Origin: Psychrosphaera haliotis
GTDB taxonomy: Bacteria > Pseudomonadota > Gammaproteobacteria > Enterobacterales > Alteromonadaceae
Assembly (NCBI RefSeq): GCF_009728465.1
Contig: NZ_WOCD01000005.1
Location: forward strand, 124,001-188,000
Reading direction: 5' to 3'
Length of the DNA stretch: 64,000 bases
Shown here piece by piece: positions 20,074 through 29,686 of the stretch. Made by a program: the position numbers and the translations under genes. Numbering within the stretch: position 1 is the stretch's first letter; every line of letters starts with the position of its first letter. The notes under the pieces are model-generated. The model made no database searches, had not been told where the DNA came from, and was given only the letters and a program-made list of their open reading frames with translations.

Positions 20074-21000
20074 ATGACAGACAGTATTAAAATCGCGTCT
20101 AAAAATTGCCCATTAGTTGATGGGGAAGTATTGTTAGATCGATATGAAATTAAGAGTTTACAAGGCAAAGGTCGATATGGCTTGGTTTATCAAGCGCAAG
20201 ATATGTCTACTGGTCAACTCATTGCTTTAAAAGTTTTAGACTCATTCATTACTGAAAATAGTGAAATGATGTCTAGTTTCAAGGCTAAACTGGATTCTGT
20301 CAAAAAGTTAGAACATACAAACATAATCAAACTACAGGATTATTATCATCATAATGGCCTGCACTTTATTACTATGGATTGGATAGAGGGCGATAGTTTA
20401 GAGAACATTATGGCAAGTCATACGTTATCAGATGGCCAAGTTCTAGATATTGTTCAACAGCTTCTTGAAGGGTTGCACTATGCGCAAAACTCAACCGCAA
20501 AACATTTAGATATCAAACCAGAAAATATTATGCTCGATGTTACTGGCCACCTTTACGTAGCAGATTTTGGCTTGTCTGTTTTAAACAAAGACATGACCTC
20601 GAGTAAAGACAGCGGCAGTCCTTTTTATGCACCACCGGAATACCTTGAAGATGCTTCGGTAAACCAGACAACTGATTTATATGCTGCAGGAGTATTATTT
20701 TTCCAGTTGTTTAATAAAAAGCTACCTTACCCAGCAAAAACAAAAGCTCAAAGCATTCATGAAAAACAAGCCAACAAGCCTCGTTTTGAAGCTAACAGGA
20801 GTCAGTTCGCAAAATTAAAGCGTTGGACTCTTTCGCTAATCGACGCAGAAGTTAGCAACCGTCCAGATACAGTCTCAATTGCAATTGAGCAATACTATTC
20901 AGACTTATCTACGAGCACACCTCGAAGTCTCTCAAAAATAGTACTTTATATAGCTGCGTTTATTGCAATCACTTCGGCATTTATCCTTCTTAGAAACTAA
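20074..21000 (+). CDS. Membrane-anchored Ser/Thr protein kinase
   Basis: 308-residue Hanks-type kinase. The glycine loop is LQGKGRYGLVYQA, the ATP lysine is Lys53 in IALKVLD, the catalytic loop is HLDIKPEN (Asp146, Asn151) and the Mg loop DFG is at 164-166. The usual HRD arginine is Leu, so it is a non-RD kinase and may not need activation-loop phosphorylation. One hydrophobic helix near the C-terminus (about 287-306) leaves only a few residues outside, so no extracellular sensor is present. It is divergent from the exopolysaccharide export operon across 280 bases and convergent with the antiporter gene. Control of polymer export is a plausible but unproven role. Confidence 0.87.
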   Translation: MTDSIKIASKNCPLVDGEVLLDRYEIKSLQGKGRYGLVYQAQDMSTGQLIALKVLDSFITENSEMMSSFKAKLDSVKKLEHTNIIKLQDYYHHNGLHFITMDWIEGDSLENIMASHTLSDGQVLDIVQQLLEGLHYAQNSTAKHLDIKPENIMLDVTGHLYVADFGLSVLNKDMTSSKDSGSPFYAPPEYLEDASVNQTTDLYAAGVLFFQLFNKKLPYPAKTKAQSIHEKQANKPRFEANRSQFAKLKRWTLSLIDAEVSNRPDTVSIAIEQYYSDLSTSTPRSLSKIVLYIAAFIAITSAFILLRN

Positions 21001-21017
21001 CTTCGCCGTTGGTTCAA

Positions 21018-22343
21018 TTAAAGTATCATCGCTGCGATAATACCAAACAGCACTAACGGGATATTAAAATGAACGAAGGTTGGTACAACGGTATCCCAAA
21101 TGTGATCATGTTGACCATCTACATTTAAACCCGATGTCGGGCCTAGCGTTGAGTCTGAAGCTGGCGATCCAGCATCCCCTAATGCAGCCGAGGCGCCAAC
21201 AATGGCGGCTGTTGCCATTGGCGAAAATCCAAAGGATAAAGCCAAAGGCACGTATATAGAAGCAATAATCGGAATAGTTGAAAACGATGAGCCAATTCCC
21301 ATTGTTACCAATAAACCAGTCACTAACATTAATGTAGCAGCCAGTAATTTATTATCACCAACCATATTTACCGTTGACGAAACTAATGAATCAATAGCAC
21401 TTGTAGCCTTCATAACTTCTGCAAATCCAGCGGCAGATATCATAATGAAACCAAAAACGCCCATGATCATCACGCCTTTGGAGAACACATCCTGAGTCTC
21501 ATCAACCTTTAAAACGCCACCAGCAATGAATACAGCTAAGCCGGTTAAAGAGCCAATAATAACGGAACCTGTATAAAGCTGAATTGCCAAAGCAGCAATA
21601 ATAGCCACTAAAGCTGTTAACAAATGCTTAGGTTTAATTGATACTTTTTCAGGCTCTGCAGCCAATATTTTTTCCACTGAATAACGTCGTTTACCTTTGT
21701 AGCTGATAAAAAGAGCCACACATAAGCCTACAAACATACCAAACACCGGTATCGCCATAACTAAAGGTAATTGGCTAACTTGAATATCAACACCATTATC
21801 CACCAGGTTTTGAAACAATATTGTATTCAAAAATATCTTACCAAAACCAACAGGTAACAACATATAGGTTGCTGTCAGGCCAAAAGTTAATAAACAGGCT
21901 ACTGCCCTTCTATCCAACTCTAGTTGAGCCATAACGTGTAATAATGGTGGTATAAGAATTGGAATAAATGCGATGTGAACCGGAACAGCGTTTTGGGAAG
22001 AAATAGCTGCCAATAAAATACTCGCCATTAAACCCGCTTTTACCCAAAGCGTACTGGTTTGCCTTTCGGTTTGGGAGTTAATTTTACCTATGATTTTTTC
22101 AGCTAAAACATCGGTAACGCCAGACTTAGAAATAGTAACGGCAAATGCACCAAGCATCGCATAATTTAAAGCGATAGCAGCTCCGCCACCCAAACCGCTT
22201 GTAAATACATTTACGGTTTCAATAAGGCTTAATCCGCCGATTAAACCTCCTACCATTGCACTCACAATTAGCGCTAAAACAATATTAACGCGAACTAAAC
22301 TCAACCCAACCATTAACAAAACAGCAACAACAACGGCGTTCAT
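21018..22343 (-). CDS. Na+/H+ antiporter family protein (NhaC/YuiF-like)
   Basis: 441 residues with about twelve membrane segments. It belongs to the broad ion-transporter superfamily containing NhaC and the YuiF-type permeases; recognisable parts are [18 protein letters not shown] near the N-terminal re-entrant region and [20 protein letters not shown] near residue 395. Family annotation is Na+/H+ antiport, but some relatives carry amino acids, so the substrate is uncertain. It ends 18 bases from the Ser/Thr kinase stop, facing it. The ATG is at 22343. Confidence 0.8.
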   Translation of the reverse strand: MNAVVVAVLLMVGLSLVRVNIVLALIVSAMVGGLIGGLSLIETVNVFTSGLGGGAAIALNYAMLGAFAVTISKSGVTDVLAEKIIGKINSQTERQTSTLWVKAGLMASILLAAISSQNAVPVHIAFIPILIPPLLHVMAQLELDRRAVACLLTFGLTATYMLLPVGFGKIFLNTILFQNLVDNGVDIQVSQLPLVMAIPVFGMFVGLCVALFISYKGKRRYSVEKILAAEPEKVSIKPKHLLTALVAIIAALAIQLYTGSVIIGSLTGLAVFIAGGVLKVDETQDVFSKGVMIMGVFGFIMISAAGFAEVMKATSAIDSLVSSTVNMVGDNKLLAATLMLVTGLLVTMGIGSSFSTIPIIASIYVPLALSFGFSPMATAAIVGASAALGDAGSPASDSTLGPTSGLNVDGQHDHIWDTVVPTFVHFNIPLVLFGIIAAMIL

Positions 22344-22377
22344 TACTTAAACTCTACTTTAAAGCGGAACCTATTAA

Positions 22378-23085
22378 TTAAAGCCTAGATTCATAAAGCT
22401 TATATTCTTCGTCAAATTGCGCCCTAAGGCTCGACTTAAACTCAGGCATAACCTTCTTAGCATTTCGAACGTTTTTCTCTTCTTGTTTCAATTCAACGCC
22501 AATGATGTTTGAAAACTTAGCCAAGTCTTCTTCATAACGTTCAACGTAACCTACAAACTCGAACTGTTTTAGAGGAACTGATTTAAAATACCTTTTATAC
22601 ATCATAAAAGCATGTTTTGTTTTTGGGTCTTTCAATAATTTATAAAAAAGCTCTTCTTTGTCATCAAGACCTTTATTTAAATATGTTTCTTCGATATATC
22701 CATACAAATGATTGTTTTGTTTTAAAGCTAAAGTATGCCCTAGTAGTGACCATGCTCTAGCAATAGGGTCTCGTAACCAAACCGTACGCTTCGCATTTGG
22801 AAAAAGTGTTTGTTGGTTTACATGTGGTTTAAAGTGTCCGTGTAAAACTTTGGTGCTTGAAGGAATATAAATACTCTCGCCTTTGGAAAAGTTTCTGGCG
22901 CCAGTTTCAGAATAAATACCGTAAACACCTTTCTCGGTAAATGCTTTTTCAAAGGTAATTCTTAAAGATGTACCAGCAGTTTTAGGTACATGATGTGAAA
23001 TCCATTCTACATTTTGACTAACGAAATTAGGACGTATTGACTGAACAACCCACTTATCTACAAAACGAGCAACACGCTCTTGCAT
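22378..23085 (-). CDS. Sulfotransferase family protein
   Basis: 235 residues. The 5'-phosphosulfate-binding motif is clear near the start (HHVPKTAGTSLRITF, about residues 32-46) and the 3'-phosphate region is likely in TVWLRDPIARAWSLLGH (about 120-136), as in Sulfotransfer_2/carbohydrate sulfotransferases using PAPS. No signal or membrane anchor is present, so it acts in the cytoplasm. It follows the antiporter-kinase pair, and one attractive target is the exopolysaccharide exported by the nearby operon. That is inference only. Confidence 0.78.
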   Translation of the reverse strand: MQERVARFVDKWVVQSIRPNFVSQNVEWISHHVPKTAGTSLRITFEKAFTEKGVYGIYSETGARNFSKGESIYIPSSTKVLHGHFKPHVNQQTLFPNAKRTVWLRDPIARAWSLLGHTLALKQNNHLYGYIEETYLNKGLDDKEELFYKLLKDPKTKHAFMMYKRYFKSVPLKQFEFVGYVERYEEDLAKFSNIIGVELKQEEKNVRNAKKVMPEFKSSLRAQFDEEYKLYESRL

Positions 23086-23246
23086 AACACCACCTTAACG
23101 AATTCTAATCTCAGAATGATAGCAAAAAGTAATATCGAATCTAAGTCTTTTAATGACTAAACACACTCAATATCCATGTCATTTTTTATACTTTTAGGCA
23201 ACAAAATTAACACTTTGAGTTTGAATGGTTTTAGTTAGGTTAAAAA

Positions 23247-23332
23247 TAAAATACAAGGAGGTGTTTGATGATCTAAGTTCGATGCGGTATGAGGTTCTAT
23301 TTAGCTTTAGCTAAATGGTGCCTCGACCCGGA
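23247..23332. repeat. Direct repeat copy 1, containing a tRNA-Phe 3' end
   Basis: An 86-base segment repeated at 23380-23465 with four mismatches and an offset of 133 bases. On the minus strand it begins with the last 17 bases of tRNA-Phe, including CCA (23316-23332), followed by the same downstream flank as the real gene. The rest of the tRNA is absent here, replaced by unrelated sequence with a small hairpin (AAAATTGA/TCAATTTT, 23334-23355). Confidence 0.85.
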
Positions 23333-23379
23333 CAAAATTGACAGGATCAATTTTTAACAGCTTTAGCTGGCCCGAAGGG

Positions 23380-23465
23380 TAAAATACAAGGAGGTATTTT
23401 ATAATCTAAGTTCGATGCGGTATAAGGTTCTATTTAGCTTTAGCTAAATGGTGCCTCGACCCGGA
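23380..23465. repeat. Direct repeat copy 2, overlapping functional tRNA-Phe
   Basis: Second copy of the 86-base repeat. Its right end is the 3' end of the intact tRNA-Phe (23449-23524). It also carries AAAATAC/GTATTTT (23381-23400), a stem that is followed on the minus strand by no long T run and so is only a weak terminator for the tRNA transcript. Confidence 0.85.
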
Positions 23466-23524
23466 ATCGAACCAGGGACACGAGGATTTTCAATCCTCTG
23501 CTCTACCAACTGAGCTATCGAGGC
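23449..23524 (-). tRNA. tRNA-Phe (GAA)
   Basis: 76 bases with CCA encoded. The acceptor stem is GCCTCGA/TCGAGGC with A discriminator, the D-arm GCTCAGTTGGTAGAGC, and the anticodon loop TTGAAAA gives GAA on a GAGGA/TCCTC stem; the T-arm contains GGTTCGATTCC. It is nearly the same as E. coli tRNA-Phe in the anticodon arm. It is the third gene of the minus-strand Phe-Thr-Phe cluster. Confidence 0.97.
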
Positions 23525-23551
23525 ACATTATAGTGCTTGAAAAAGAAGAAA

Positions 23552-23627
<76 letters not shown>

Positions 23628-23675
23628 GACACCAACCCATTGCTGGGATTTTCTTCTGCACACATTCAAGAAGAA

Positions 23676-23751
23676 TGGTGCCTCGACCCGGAATCGAACC
23701 AGGGACACGAGGATTTTCAATCCTCTGCTCTACCAACTGAGCTATCGAGGC
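23676..23751 (-). tRNA. tRNA-Phe (GAA), first copy
   Basis: 76 bases, identical in sequence to the tRNA-Phe at 23449-23524, including encoded CCA and anticodon GAA. It is transcribed first in the minus-strand cluster. Confidence 0.97.
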
Positions 23752-23900
23752 ACTAAGTGCGTGCATCAAGTTTTCGTGTTTTAAACAGTCCTACTTGGTG
23801 CGGCGTGTATTAAACGGATTTTGGGGTTTTAAGTCAACTAGTTTTTTAAATACTTTAATCGAATGGGCATAAAATAGACTAATTGGGCAAAAAATAGCAT

Positions 23901-25056
23901 TTAAGCCCAAACATAAGGCTTCGAATAGTAATATCCCTGCACAATTTCAATACCCGCTTCTTTTACAAACTCTAACTCTTCTTTTGTTTCAACACCCTCC
24001 GCAACGGTTTTCATGCCCAACGCTTTTGCCATTTCAACTGTTGAACGAATTATAATTTGGTGCTCTTCGTGTGTATGACAATTACTGATGTACTGTCGGT
24101 CTATTTTTAACTCTTTAAAAGGAAACTCCGTTAACTGTTTCATCGTGGAATAACCAGTACCGTAGTCATCTATGGCTAGTGAGCAACCTAACAGTCTTAG
24201 CCGCGTTGCAATTTCCTGAGCTGTTAATAAATTTTCCACTAGACAGGTTTCTGTAATCTCTATGGTCAAGCGGCTAGCCTGAACACCAAACTCTCTAAGC
24301 AATGAGTCAATCTCGTCAACAATTCTGTGAGAGTTTAAGTCTCGCATGGACAGGTTCATTGAAAAGTTTATATTTGGGTATTTCGCCATTCGAGCTAATG
24401 ATGTTCTAAACAGCACTTTATTAAATTCAGAAATTCGGCCGTTTTCTTCAAAATCACTTATAAACTGGTTAGGATAAATAATTGTGCCGTCAGTTGCTTT
24501 GAGTCGAGATAAGATCTCATAACCAACAATACTTTCGTTCTCGATGTTTATTTGAGGCTGGATAACTGGACACAACGAAACTTCATTAATCTCAAAATTG
24601 TCTGGGTCGTAATTTTCTACTGAAGCTACGAAACTCAGGATTCTCTGCCGAGATAATTCGTGATAGAGCTCTATCAACCAAGCCATTTAATTGCACCGCC
24701 GAGAATGGTTTTGTCAATTGCCCTAAAATAGCTAAATCTCGTTGTTTTGCGATAGACTCCGCCATCTGCAACACTTTAGACTCAAACCCACTGATAACAA
24801 TAACCTGACCTTTATACCCAGCATCCCCAAGTAATTTCAAAAATGCAATGCCATCTATTTCAGGCATTTGTAAGTCAACTAACACAAGGTCATTAAACTC
24901 AGAACTAACAATAAGGCTTTCTAAACCTAAGTTAGGATCACTAAATAAGTTAACGTTATTCAGCCCAATCTCTTGAAATTTATCTTCAATAAAATGCAAG
25001 AAAAAAGGATCATCATCGACTGCGGTAATCCTATTTAATAAATTGATATATTCCAT
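23901..25056 (-). pseudogene. REC-EAL response regulator (c-di-GMP phosphodiesterase), frameshifted
   Basis: Two frames overlap by 95 bases. The first (25056 down to 24592) is a receiver with acidic residues AVDDDPFF and acceptor Asp in LVLVDLQMPEIDG. The second carries a full EAL phosphodiesterase domain: GYEILSRL (EIL in place of EAL), MNLSMRD, TIEITET, AIDDYGTGYS, LKIDRQYI, AEGVET and QGYYYSKP, so all metal-binding and catalytic acidic residues are present. Removing one base between 24592 and 24686 joins them into 384 residues, the usual size of REC-EAL regulators, so a one-base insertion or sequencing error is the best explanation. It is divergent from a hybrid kinase, a likely partner. 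Confidence 0.78.
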
Positions 25057-25198
25057 ATTCCCAGCACAAAAACCTTGATTAAACGGAGTTGAAGGAGGTA
25101 TTGTTTACTTAACGGACATTTGTATGCAAAAAGTGAACAACTAGTATCTATTATTAAGCTAGTTACTAATAATAATCAATAAATAAAGTCACTCTTAA

Positions 25199-28006
25199 AT
25201 GGATAATAAAATTAAAAAGCTCAAGTTTGTAAAGATAGCACACGTAGTATTAATCTGGTTTGTCTTGTTTGGGTGCTTAGCTGCAATGGCCGGTATTGGG
25301 GGTTTGTACACATTCTCACAATGGTTAAAACCAGACCAACTCACCACAGATCTTCAAAAGCATGTTAATTCAATTGCTAAAGGCATGCCTGACAACATCA
25401 TGGATATCGAAAATCAAACGGCCGCTCAGTTTTACATTGACGCCATTCATGGTGAGTCGAAGAATAAAGCCTTTTTCCTATATCGCCTCGAAGGTGGACA
25501 ACTTATTAAACAAGCCAGCACAAGTCAGCTTAAAGGTTATATCCCTAGCCCAATTTTGGCCAACCACGTTTCAGACTTAAATAGCTGGGTAGAGATTAGA
25601 AAAATCATCACAGTAAATGGCGAAGAAACGGGTCTATTAATTGGCACAATGCTCAAACAAAAGGCTGATGTTAGTTTTATATTCAGTTTATTCCTTATTT
25701 CACTTATTGGCGCCATTGTTTTAACTCGCTTATTAATCTCACTGTTCAATCAGAATGTGAATAAGAACACTATGCCTTTAATGGCCGAGACCAATTTAAT
25801 TTTAAATAAAGAGAAGTTTGATAAGCGTTTAGCTCCCAAACGATTTGGTCCATTTGCTATGTTAGCGGCAACCATTAACAGCCTACTTAAAAAGGTAGAC
25901 GGCCTTAGAGCAGACAATTCAGAATTAGATTTAGCGAATGACAAGCTAGCGCAAGACATGGAAAGTAAGATTAATGAGCGAACCAACGCACTTCGTATGG
26001 CTATGGAAGAGGCTGAACAAGCGAATGAATCTAAATCTACCTTCTTAGCAACGATGAGTCACGAAATCAGAACGCCAATGAACGGCATAATAGGGTCTAT
26101 TGATTTGCTTCGTCGAAGCACATTAAATCAAAATCAATTTAGACTTTCCGATACCATTCGAGAGTCCGCGTTCTCACTTTTAAGAATAATCGATGACATC
26201 TTAGATTTCTCTAAAATTGAAGCTGGTAAACTTGAAGTAGAAAGTATTCCTATGTCTATCAACGACATTCTTGAAGCAGTAGGAAGAACCTTGCTGTCGG
26301 TAGCGGAACAAAAGAATGTTGAGCTGCGCCTATACTGCGACCCTGCTATCAGCGAAAATCTAATGGGCGATCCAATTAGAATTCGTCAAATCTTATTTAA
26401 CTTAGCCGGCAATGCTATTAAGTTTACAAACTCGTCTAAGTCTAAAAAAGGGGTTGTTCAGATAAGAGCTGAAATAAGCGAAAAAAACCTCGAATTTACC
26501 AATGTAGTATTAAGAGTGATCGACAACGGTAAAGGCATGACTGACAGACAAGTCAACTATGTATTCCAACCATTTAATCAAGCTGAAGGGTCTGTAACTC
26601 GTCAATTTGGCGGCACAGGTTTAGGCTTAACAATTTGCCAAAGGTTAACCGACTTAATGTATGGTCACATTGATGTTAAGTCTGAATTAGGTGAAGGTTC
26701 CGAGTTTACCGTGTCGCTGCCGCTGCGCTCAAGCGTAGATACACAACAAACACCTAAGCACGAATTTTCAGAGTTAGACTTAGTATGCTTTTCTAGTGAC
26801 TACCACAACATTGCGGCAATGGAATCTTACGTTAAACACTATAACGCGAATGTTACCGCCTGCCATACTGCAGAAGCCTTAAAGCAGGTTACAGAACATT
26901 ATCGTTTTGAACAGTCTCACCAGTCAATTTGGGTTATCGACGCAACCATTCAACACGACGATACTGTAAATTTAGTATACGACCTACTTGAACACCCTAA
27001 CCTATTAAACACACGATTCTTAGTACTAAGTAGCACTATGGACAATCAGGTTCAGGAACATGACCGTGTTTGGTATATGCATGCAACTCCACTGTGCCGA
27101 AGTAATTTATTAGAATTAATTCAAGACGTGGCTGACAATAAGAAACACGACCCGTCTGCGCCAAAAGAATCCAATGTAAAATCAGTAGCAGCAATGACTA
27201 TTGATGAAGCACGTAAAAAGAATCAACTCGTTTTGCTGGCAGAAGACAACGCGATGAACCAACGAGTAATATCAGAGCAACTGAATATGCTTGGTTACGC
27301 CGTTGAAGTTGCGAACGACGGACAGGAAGCGATTGAGCTGTGGCGTGAGCATAAATATCCATTAGTACTTACTGACCTTCATATGCCTCATAAAAGCGGC
27401 TACGACGTAGTAAAAACTATTCGTGAAGAAGGTCCTAATGGCAGTGACAACGAAAACTTTACTCGCGTTGTAGCTATTACAGCAAATGCCCTAAAAGGCG
27501 AAGAACAAAAATGTATTAGCTTAGGCATGGATGGTTATCTTACAAAACCTCTAGAGTTAAATGATTTAGAAGTTGTCATGAAAAAATGGCTAAATATAGA
27601 CAACAATGAAGCAGCGTCATCGTTGAAAGAAGTGAGCAGAACAAAAGTAACCGAAACTATTCCAAGCTCTGGAGAGCCAATTCAGCAATCTGTGTTGGTA
27701 AGTTACTTAGGTAATGATAAAGAAAGACACGTAAAATACTTGGATATGTTCAAAGCGAGAGGCAACGAGTTAATTGATAAAATGAATATCTCTGTTGAGC
27801 ATACAGATCGTGAAAATCTTAAGAACTTAGCTCACCAGTTCAAGTCTATGTCTAAAAGTGTCGGCGCAATGCCATTGTTTAATTCGGCTTTTGAATTGGA
27901 AGAGGTTGCGCATACAGCCGATAGCGCTGACATTGGTTTATTGGTTATTAAAATTCAACAGCAATTTAACGATGTTATCAACTACGTTAACAGCGAATAT
28001 AAATAA
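25199..28006 (+). CDS. Hybrid histidine kinase (HisKA-HATPase-REC-REC-Hpt)
   Basis: 935 residues. Two membrane helices (about 12-37 and 158-182) enclose a small periplasmic sensor region. A HAMP-like linker and coiled coil follow; HisKA has His288 in FLATMSHEIRTPMNG, and the HATPase domain shows IDNGKGM and GGTGLGLTI. A degenerate receiver (about 520-645) is followed by an active receiver (about 675-800; LLAEDNAMNQRV and acceptor Asp in LVLTDLHMPHKSG) and a C-terminal Hpt domain (LAHQFKSMSKSVGA). This is a BarA/ArcB-like phosphorelay layout. The ATG at 25199 is 142 bases from the divergent REC-EAL gene, whose receiver is a natural output. Confidence 0.9.
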   Translation: MDNKIKKLKFVKIAHVVLIWFVLFGCLAAMAGIGGLYTFSQWLKPDQLTTDLQKHVNSIAKGMPDNIMDIENQTAAQFYIDAIHGESKNKAFFLYRLEGGQLIKQASTSQLKGYIPSPILANHVSDLNSWVEIRKIITVNGEETGLLIGTMLKQKADVSFIFSLFLISLIGAIVLTRLLISLFNQNVNKNTMPLMAETNLILNKEKFDKRLAPKRFGPFAMLAATINSLLKKVDGLRADNSELDLANDKLAQDMESKINERTNALRMAMEEAEQANESKSTFLATMSHEIRTPMNGIIGSIDLLRRSTLNQNQFRLSDTIRESAFSLLRIIDDILDFSKIEAGKLEVESIPMSINDILEAVGRTLLSVAEQKNVELRLYCDPAISENLMGDPIRIRQILFNLAGNAIKFTNSSKSKKGVVQIRAEISEKNLEFTNVVLRVIDNGKGMTDRQVNYVFQPFNQAEGSVTRQFGGTGLGLTICQRLTDLMYGHIDVKSELGEGSEFTVSLPLRSSVDTQQTPKHEFSELDLVCFSSDYHNIAAMESYVKHYNANVTACHTAEALKQVTEHYRFEQSHQSIWVIDATIQHDDTVNLVYDLLEHPNLLNTRFLVLSSTMDNQVQEHDRVWYMHATPLCRSNLLELIQDVADNKKHDPSAPKESNVKSVAAMTIDEARKKNQLVLLAEDNAMNQRVISEQLNMLGYAVEVANDGQEAIELWREHKYPLVLTDLHMPHKSGYDVVKTIREEGPNGSDNENFTRVVAITANALKGEEQKCISLGMDGYLTKPLELNDLEVVMKKWLNIDNNEAASSLKEVSRTKVTETIPSSGEPIQQSVLVSYLGNDKERHVKYLDMFKARGNELIDKMNISVEHTDRENLKNLAHQFKSMSKSVGAMPLFNSAFELEEVAHTADSADIGLLVIKIQQQFNDVINYVNSEYK

Positions 28007-28010
28007 CAAA

Positions 28011-28041
28011 AAGGCCTGACGACAAATTGTTATCAGGCCTT
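28011..28041. terminator. Terminator between hybrid kinase and yggX
   Basis: AAGGCCTGA (28011-28019) pairs with TCAGGCCTT (28033-28041), a perfect 9-bp stem with a 13-base loop, just after the kinase stop. T-rich tracts are modest on both sides, so it probably serves both converging transcripts. Confidence 0.7.
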
Positions 28042-28112
28042 ACTTTCCAGCGTATTTAGCGTTTACCAGTAACTAATACTTTTCATATTAGAGGTAAGGC
28101 TGAAAATCCGGA

Positions 28113-28385
28113 CTATTTGCTTTTCGGTACGTAACCTTCAATTTCAACGTCTTTACCTTCAAATAAGAAGCCAACCATTGTTGATTCCAACAACTCACGA
28201 TGATCAGGGTTTATCATAGAAAGCTTATGTTCGTTAATTAGCATGACTTGCTTCTTTTGCCACTCAGCCCAAGCTTCTTTCGAAATTCCGTTAAAAATGC
28301 GTGTACCAATTTCACCAGGGTATAATTGAAAGTCTAACCCTGCTGCTTCTTTTTTTAAGTGTTCACAAAATACTTGACGAGCCAT
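28113..28385 (-). CDS. yggX: Fe(2+)-trafficking protein YggX
   Basis: 90 residues, the exact family size. The start [19 protein letters not shown] contains the conserved Cys7, and the middle has [17 protein letters not shown]. YggX protects iron-sulfur proteins and limits labile Fe(II) under oxidative stress. It lies downstream of mutY on the same strand, as in E. coli, and MutY itself carries an iron-sulfur cluster. Confidence 0.95.
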   Translation of the reverse strand: MARQVFCEHLKKEAAGLDFQLYPGEIGTRIFNGISKEAWAEWQKKQVMLINEHKLSMINPDHRELLESTMVGFLFEGKDVEIEGYVPKSK

Positions 28386-28462
28386 AGTTTATATTCGCTT
28401 CTAATTAGTGTTTAAACGTATTGTAATAAGGTTAGAGTGCATATGCTACCCCAGTTTCATCT

Positions 28463-29553
28463 CTATAAATCTTGCAGTAACTTTTTAGCAACCGCCGACA
28501 ATCCAACTTTGTTCGTTTCTATTTCCCCAGCGTTAAACCACAACTTCTTGTGCTCACCAACTGCAGGCTTTACTTTTGATAAGAATCCAACCGGTAATAC
28601 AAGCGGTTGGATGTCTAAATGATAATGACTAAAAGTATGCCTAAACAACAAGTTTTCATCAAAATCCAAATCAGCGTCCTCTAAACCTAGCTCATTGAGG
28701 TAATCCTGTAACATGTCTAACGTTTCAAACTCTGGGAAACTATATAATCCTCCCCAAATGCCTGATGGTGGGCGTTGATACATAAATACTTCAGAGCCAT
28801 TTTTAAGCATCAGCATATAAACAAACTTGATCGGCTTTTCTTTTTTAGGTTTAGAAAAGGGAAAATCCGTTTGCCTTGATTGCGCTTTTGCTTCGCACTT
28901 TTCAGATAATGGACAAATTTCACATTTAGGTTTGCTTCTTGTGCAGACGATTGCCCCTAAGTCCATCATCACTTGATTAAAGTTTCCAGGTCTAGACGAG
29001 GGTGTTAGTTGTTCTGCATAGCTCCATAACGTATTTTCCACTGTTTTTTTCCAGGCCAACCTTCCACTGCATAAAAACGAGTAAGTACTCGCTTTACGTT
29101 TCCATCAAGGATTGGGTGGTGCTGACCTAGTGAAAGTGATAAAACTGCGCCAGCAGTGGAACGCCCTACTCCTGGCAAATCTAAAACTTGTTGAAACTCT
29201 GAAGGGAATACGCCTTTGTATTCATCACGAACTTTTTTAGCGGCTTTGTGCAGATTCCGAGCGCGCGCGTAATAGCCTAGTCCTGTCCAAAGATGTAACA
29301 CTTCATCTTCAGGTGCGTTCGCCAAATCAGAAACTGCAGGGAAATTTGCAGTGAACTTCTCAAAGTATGGGATCACAGTTGTTACTTGTGTCTGCTGCAA
29401 CATCACTTCCGACAACCACACTCTATATGGCGTAACTGATTGTTGCCAAGGCAAATGTTTACGACCATTGATGTCGTACCAATCTAAAGATTGTTTTGTA
29501 AACCAACTGCATTCTGTTTTTGTTAACTCTGGCATAACTGTTCTTTTTGTCAT
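28463..29553 (-). pseudogene. mutY: Adenine DNA glycosylase MutY, frameshifted
   Basis: The first frame (29553 to about 29050) has the helix-hairpin-helix glycosylase core with catalytic Glu in [24 protein letters not shown] and [10 protein letters not shown]. It then leaves frame at [10 protein letters not shown]. Adding one A to the run of seven (29044-29050) restores [13 protein letters not shown] and the rest: the four cysteines of the 4Fe-4S cluster (CTRSKPKCEICPLSEKC) and the C-terminal 8-oxoG recognition domain. The restored protein is 363 residues against 350 in E. coli. It removes A mispaired with 8-oxoguanine. The indel is in an A7/A8 homopolymer, so it may be a sequencing artefact, a true mutator allele, or a slippage site. 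Confidence 0.9.
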
Positions 29554-29686
29554 TTTTCACTATCTTTAATGCAGCGCACTATAACAAATAATTAACGAAT
29601 TGACGTAAACAGCTTGAGACACTTGCTCTGCTGTAAGATAATGCGCGCCAAAATTTAATCAATTTCAACTAAAAAATTAAGAAGTC

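Noticed and set aside
23333..23379. A small mobile element between the tRNA-end repeats
   Set aside because: Only 47 bases without an open frame or terminal inverted repeats; at most a scar.
28463..29553. Programmed ribosomal frameshifting at the mutY A7 tract
   Set aside because: A slippery A-run could allow it, but no stimulatory structure or Shine-Dalgarno-like element was seen, and MutY is not known to use it; sequence error or mutation is simpler.
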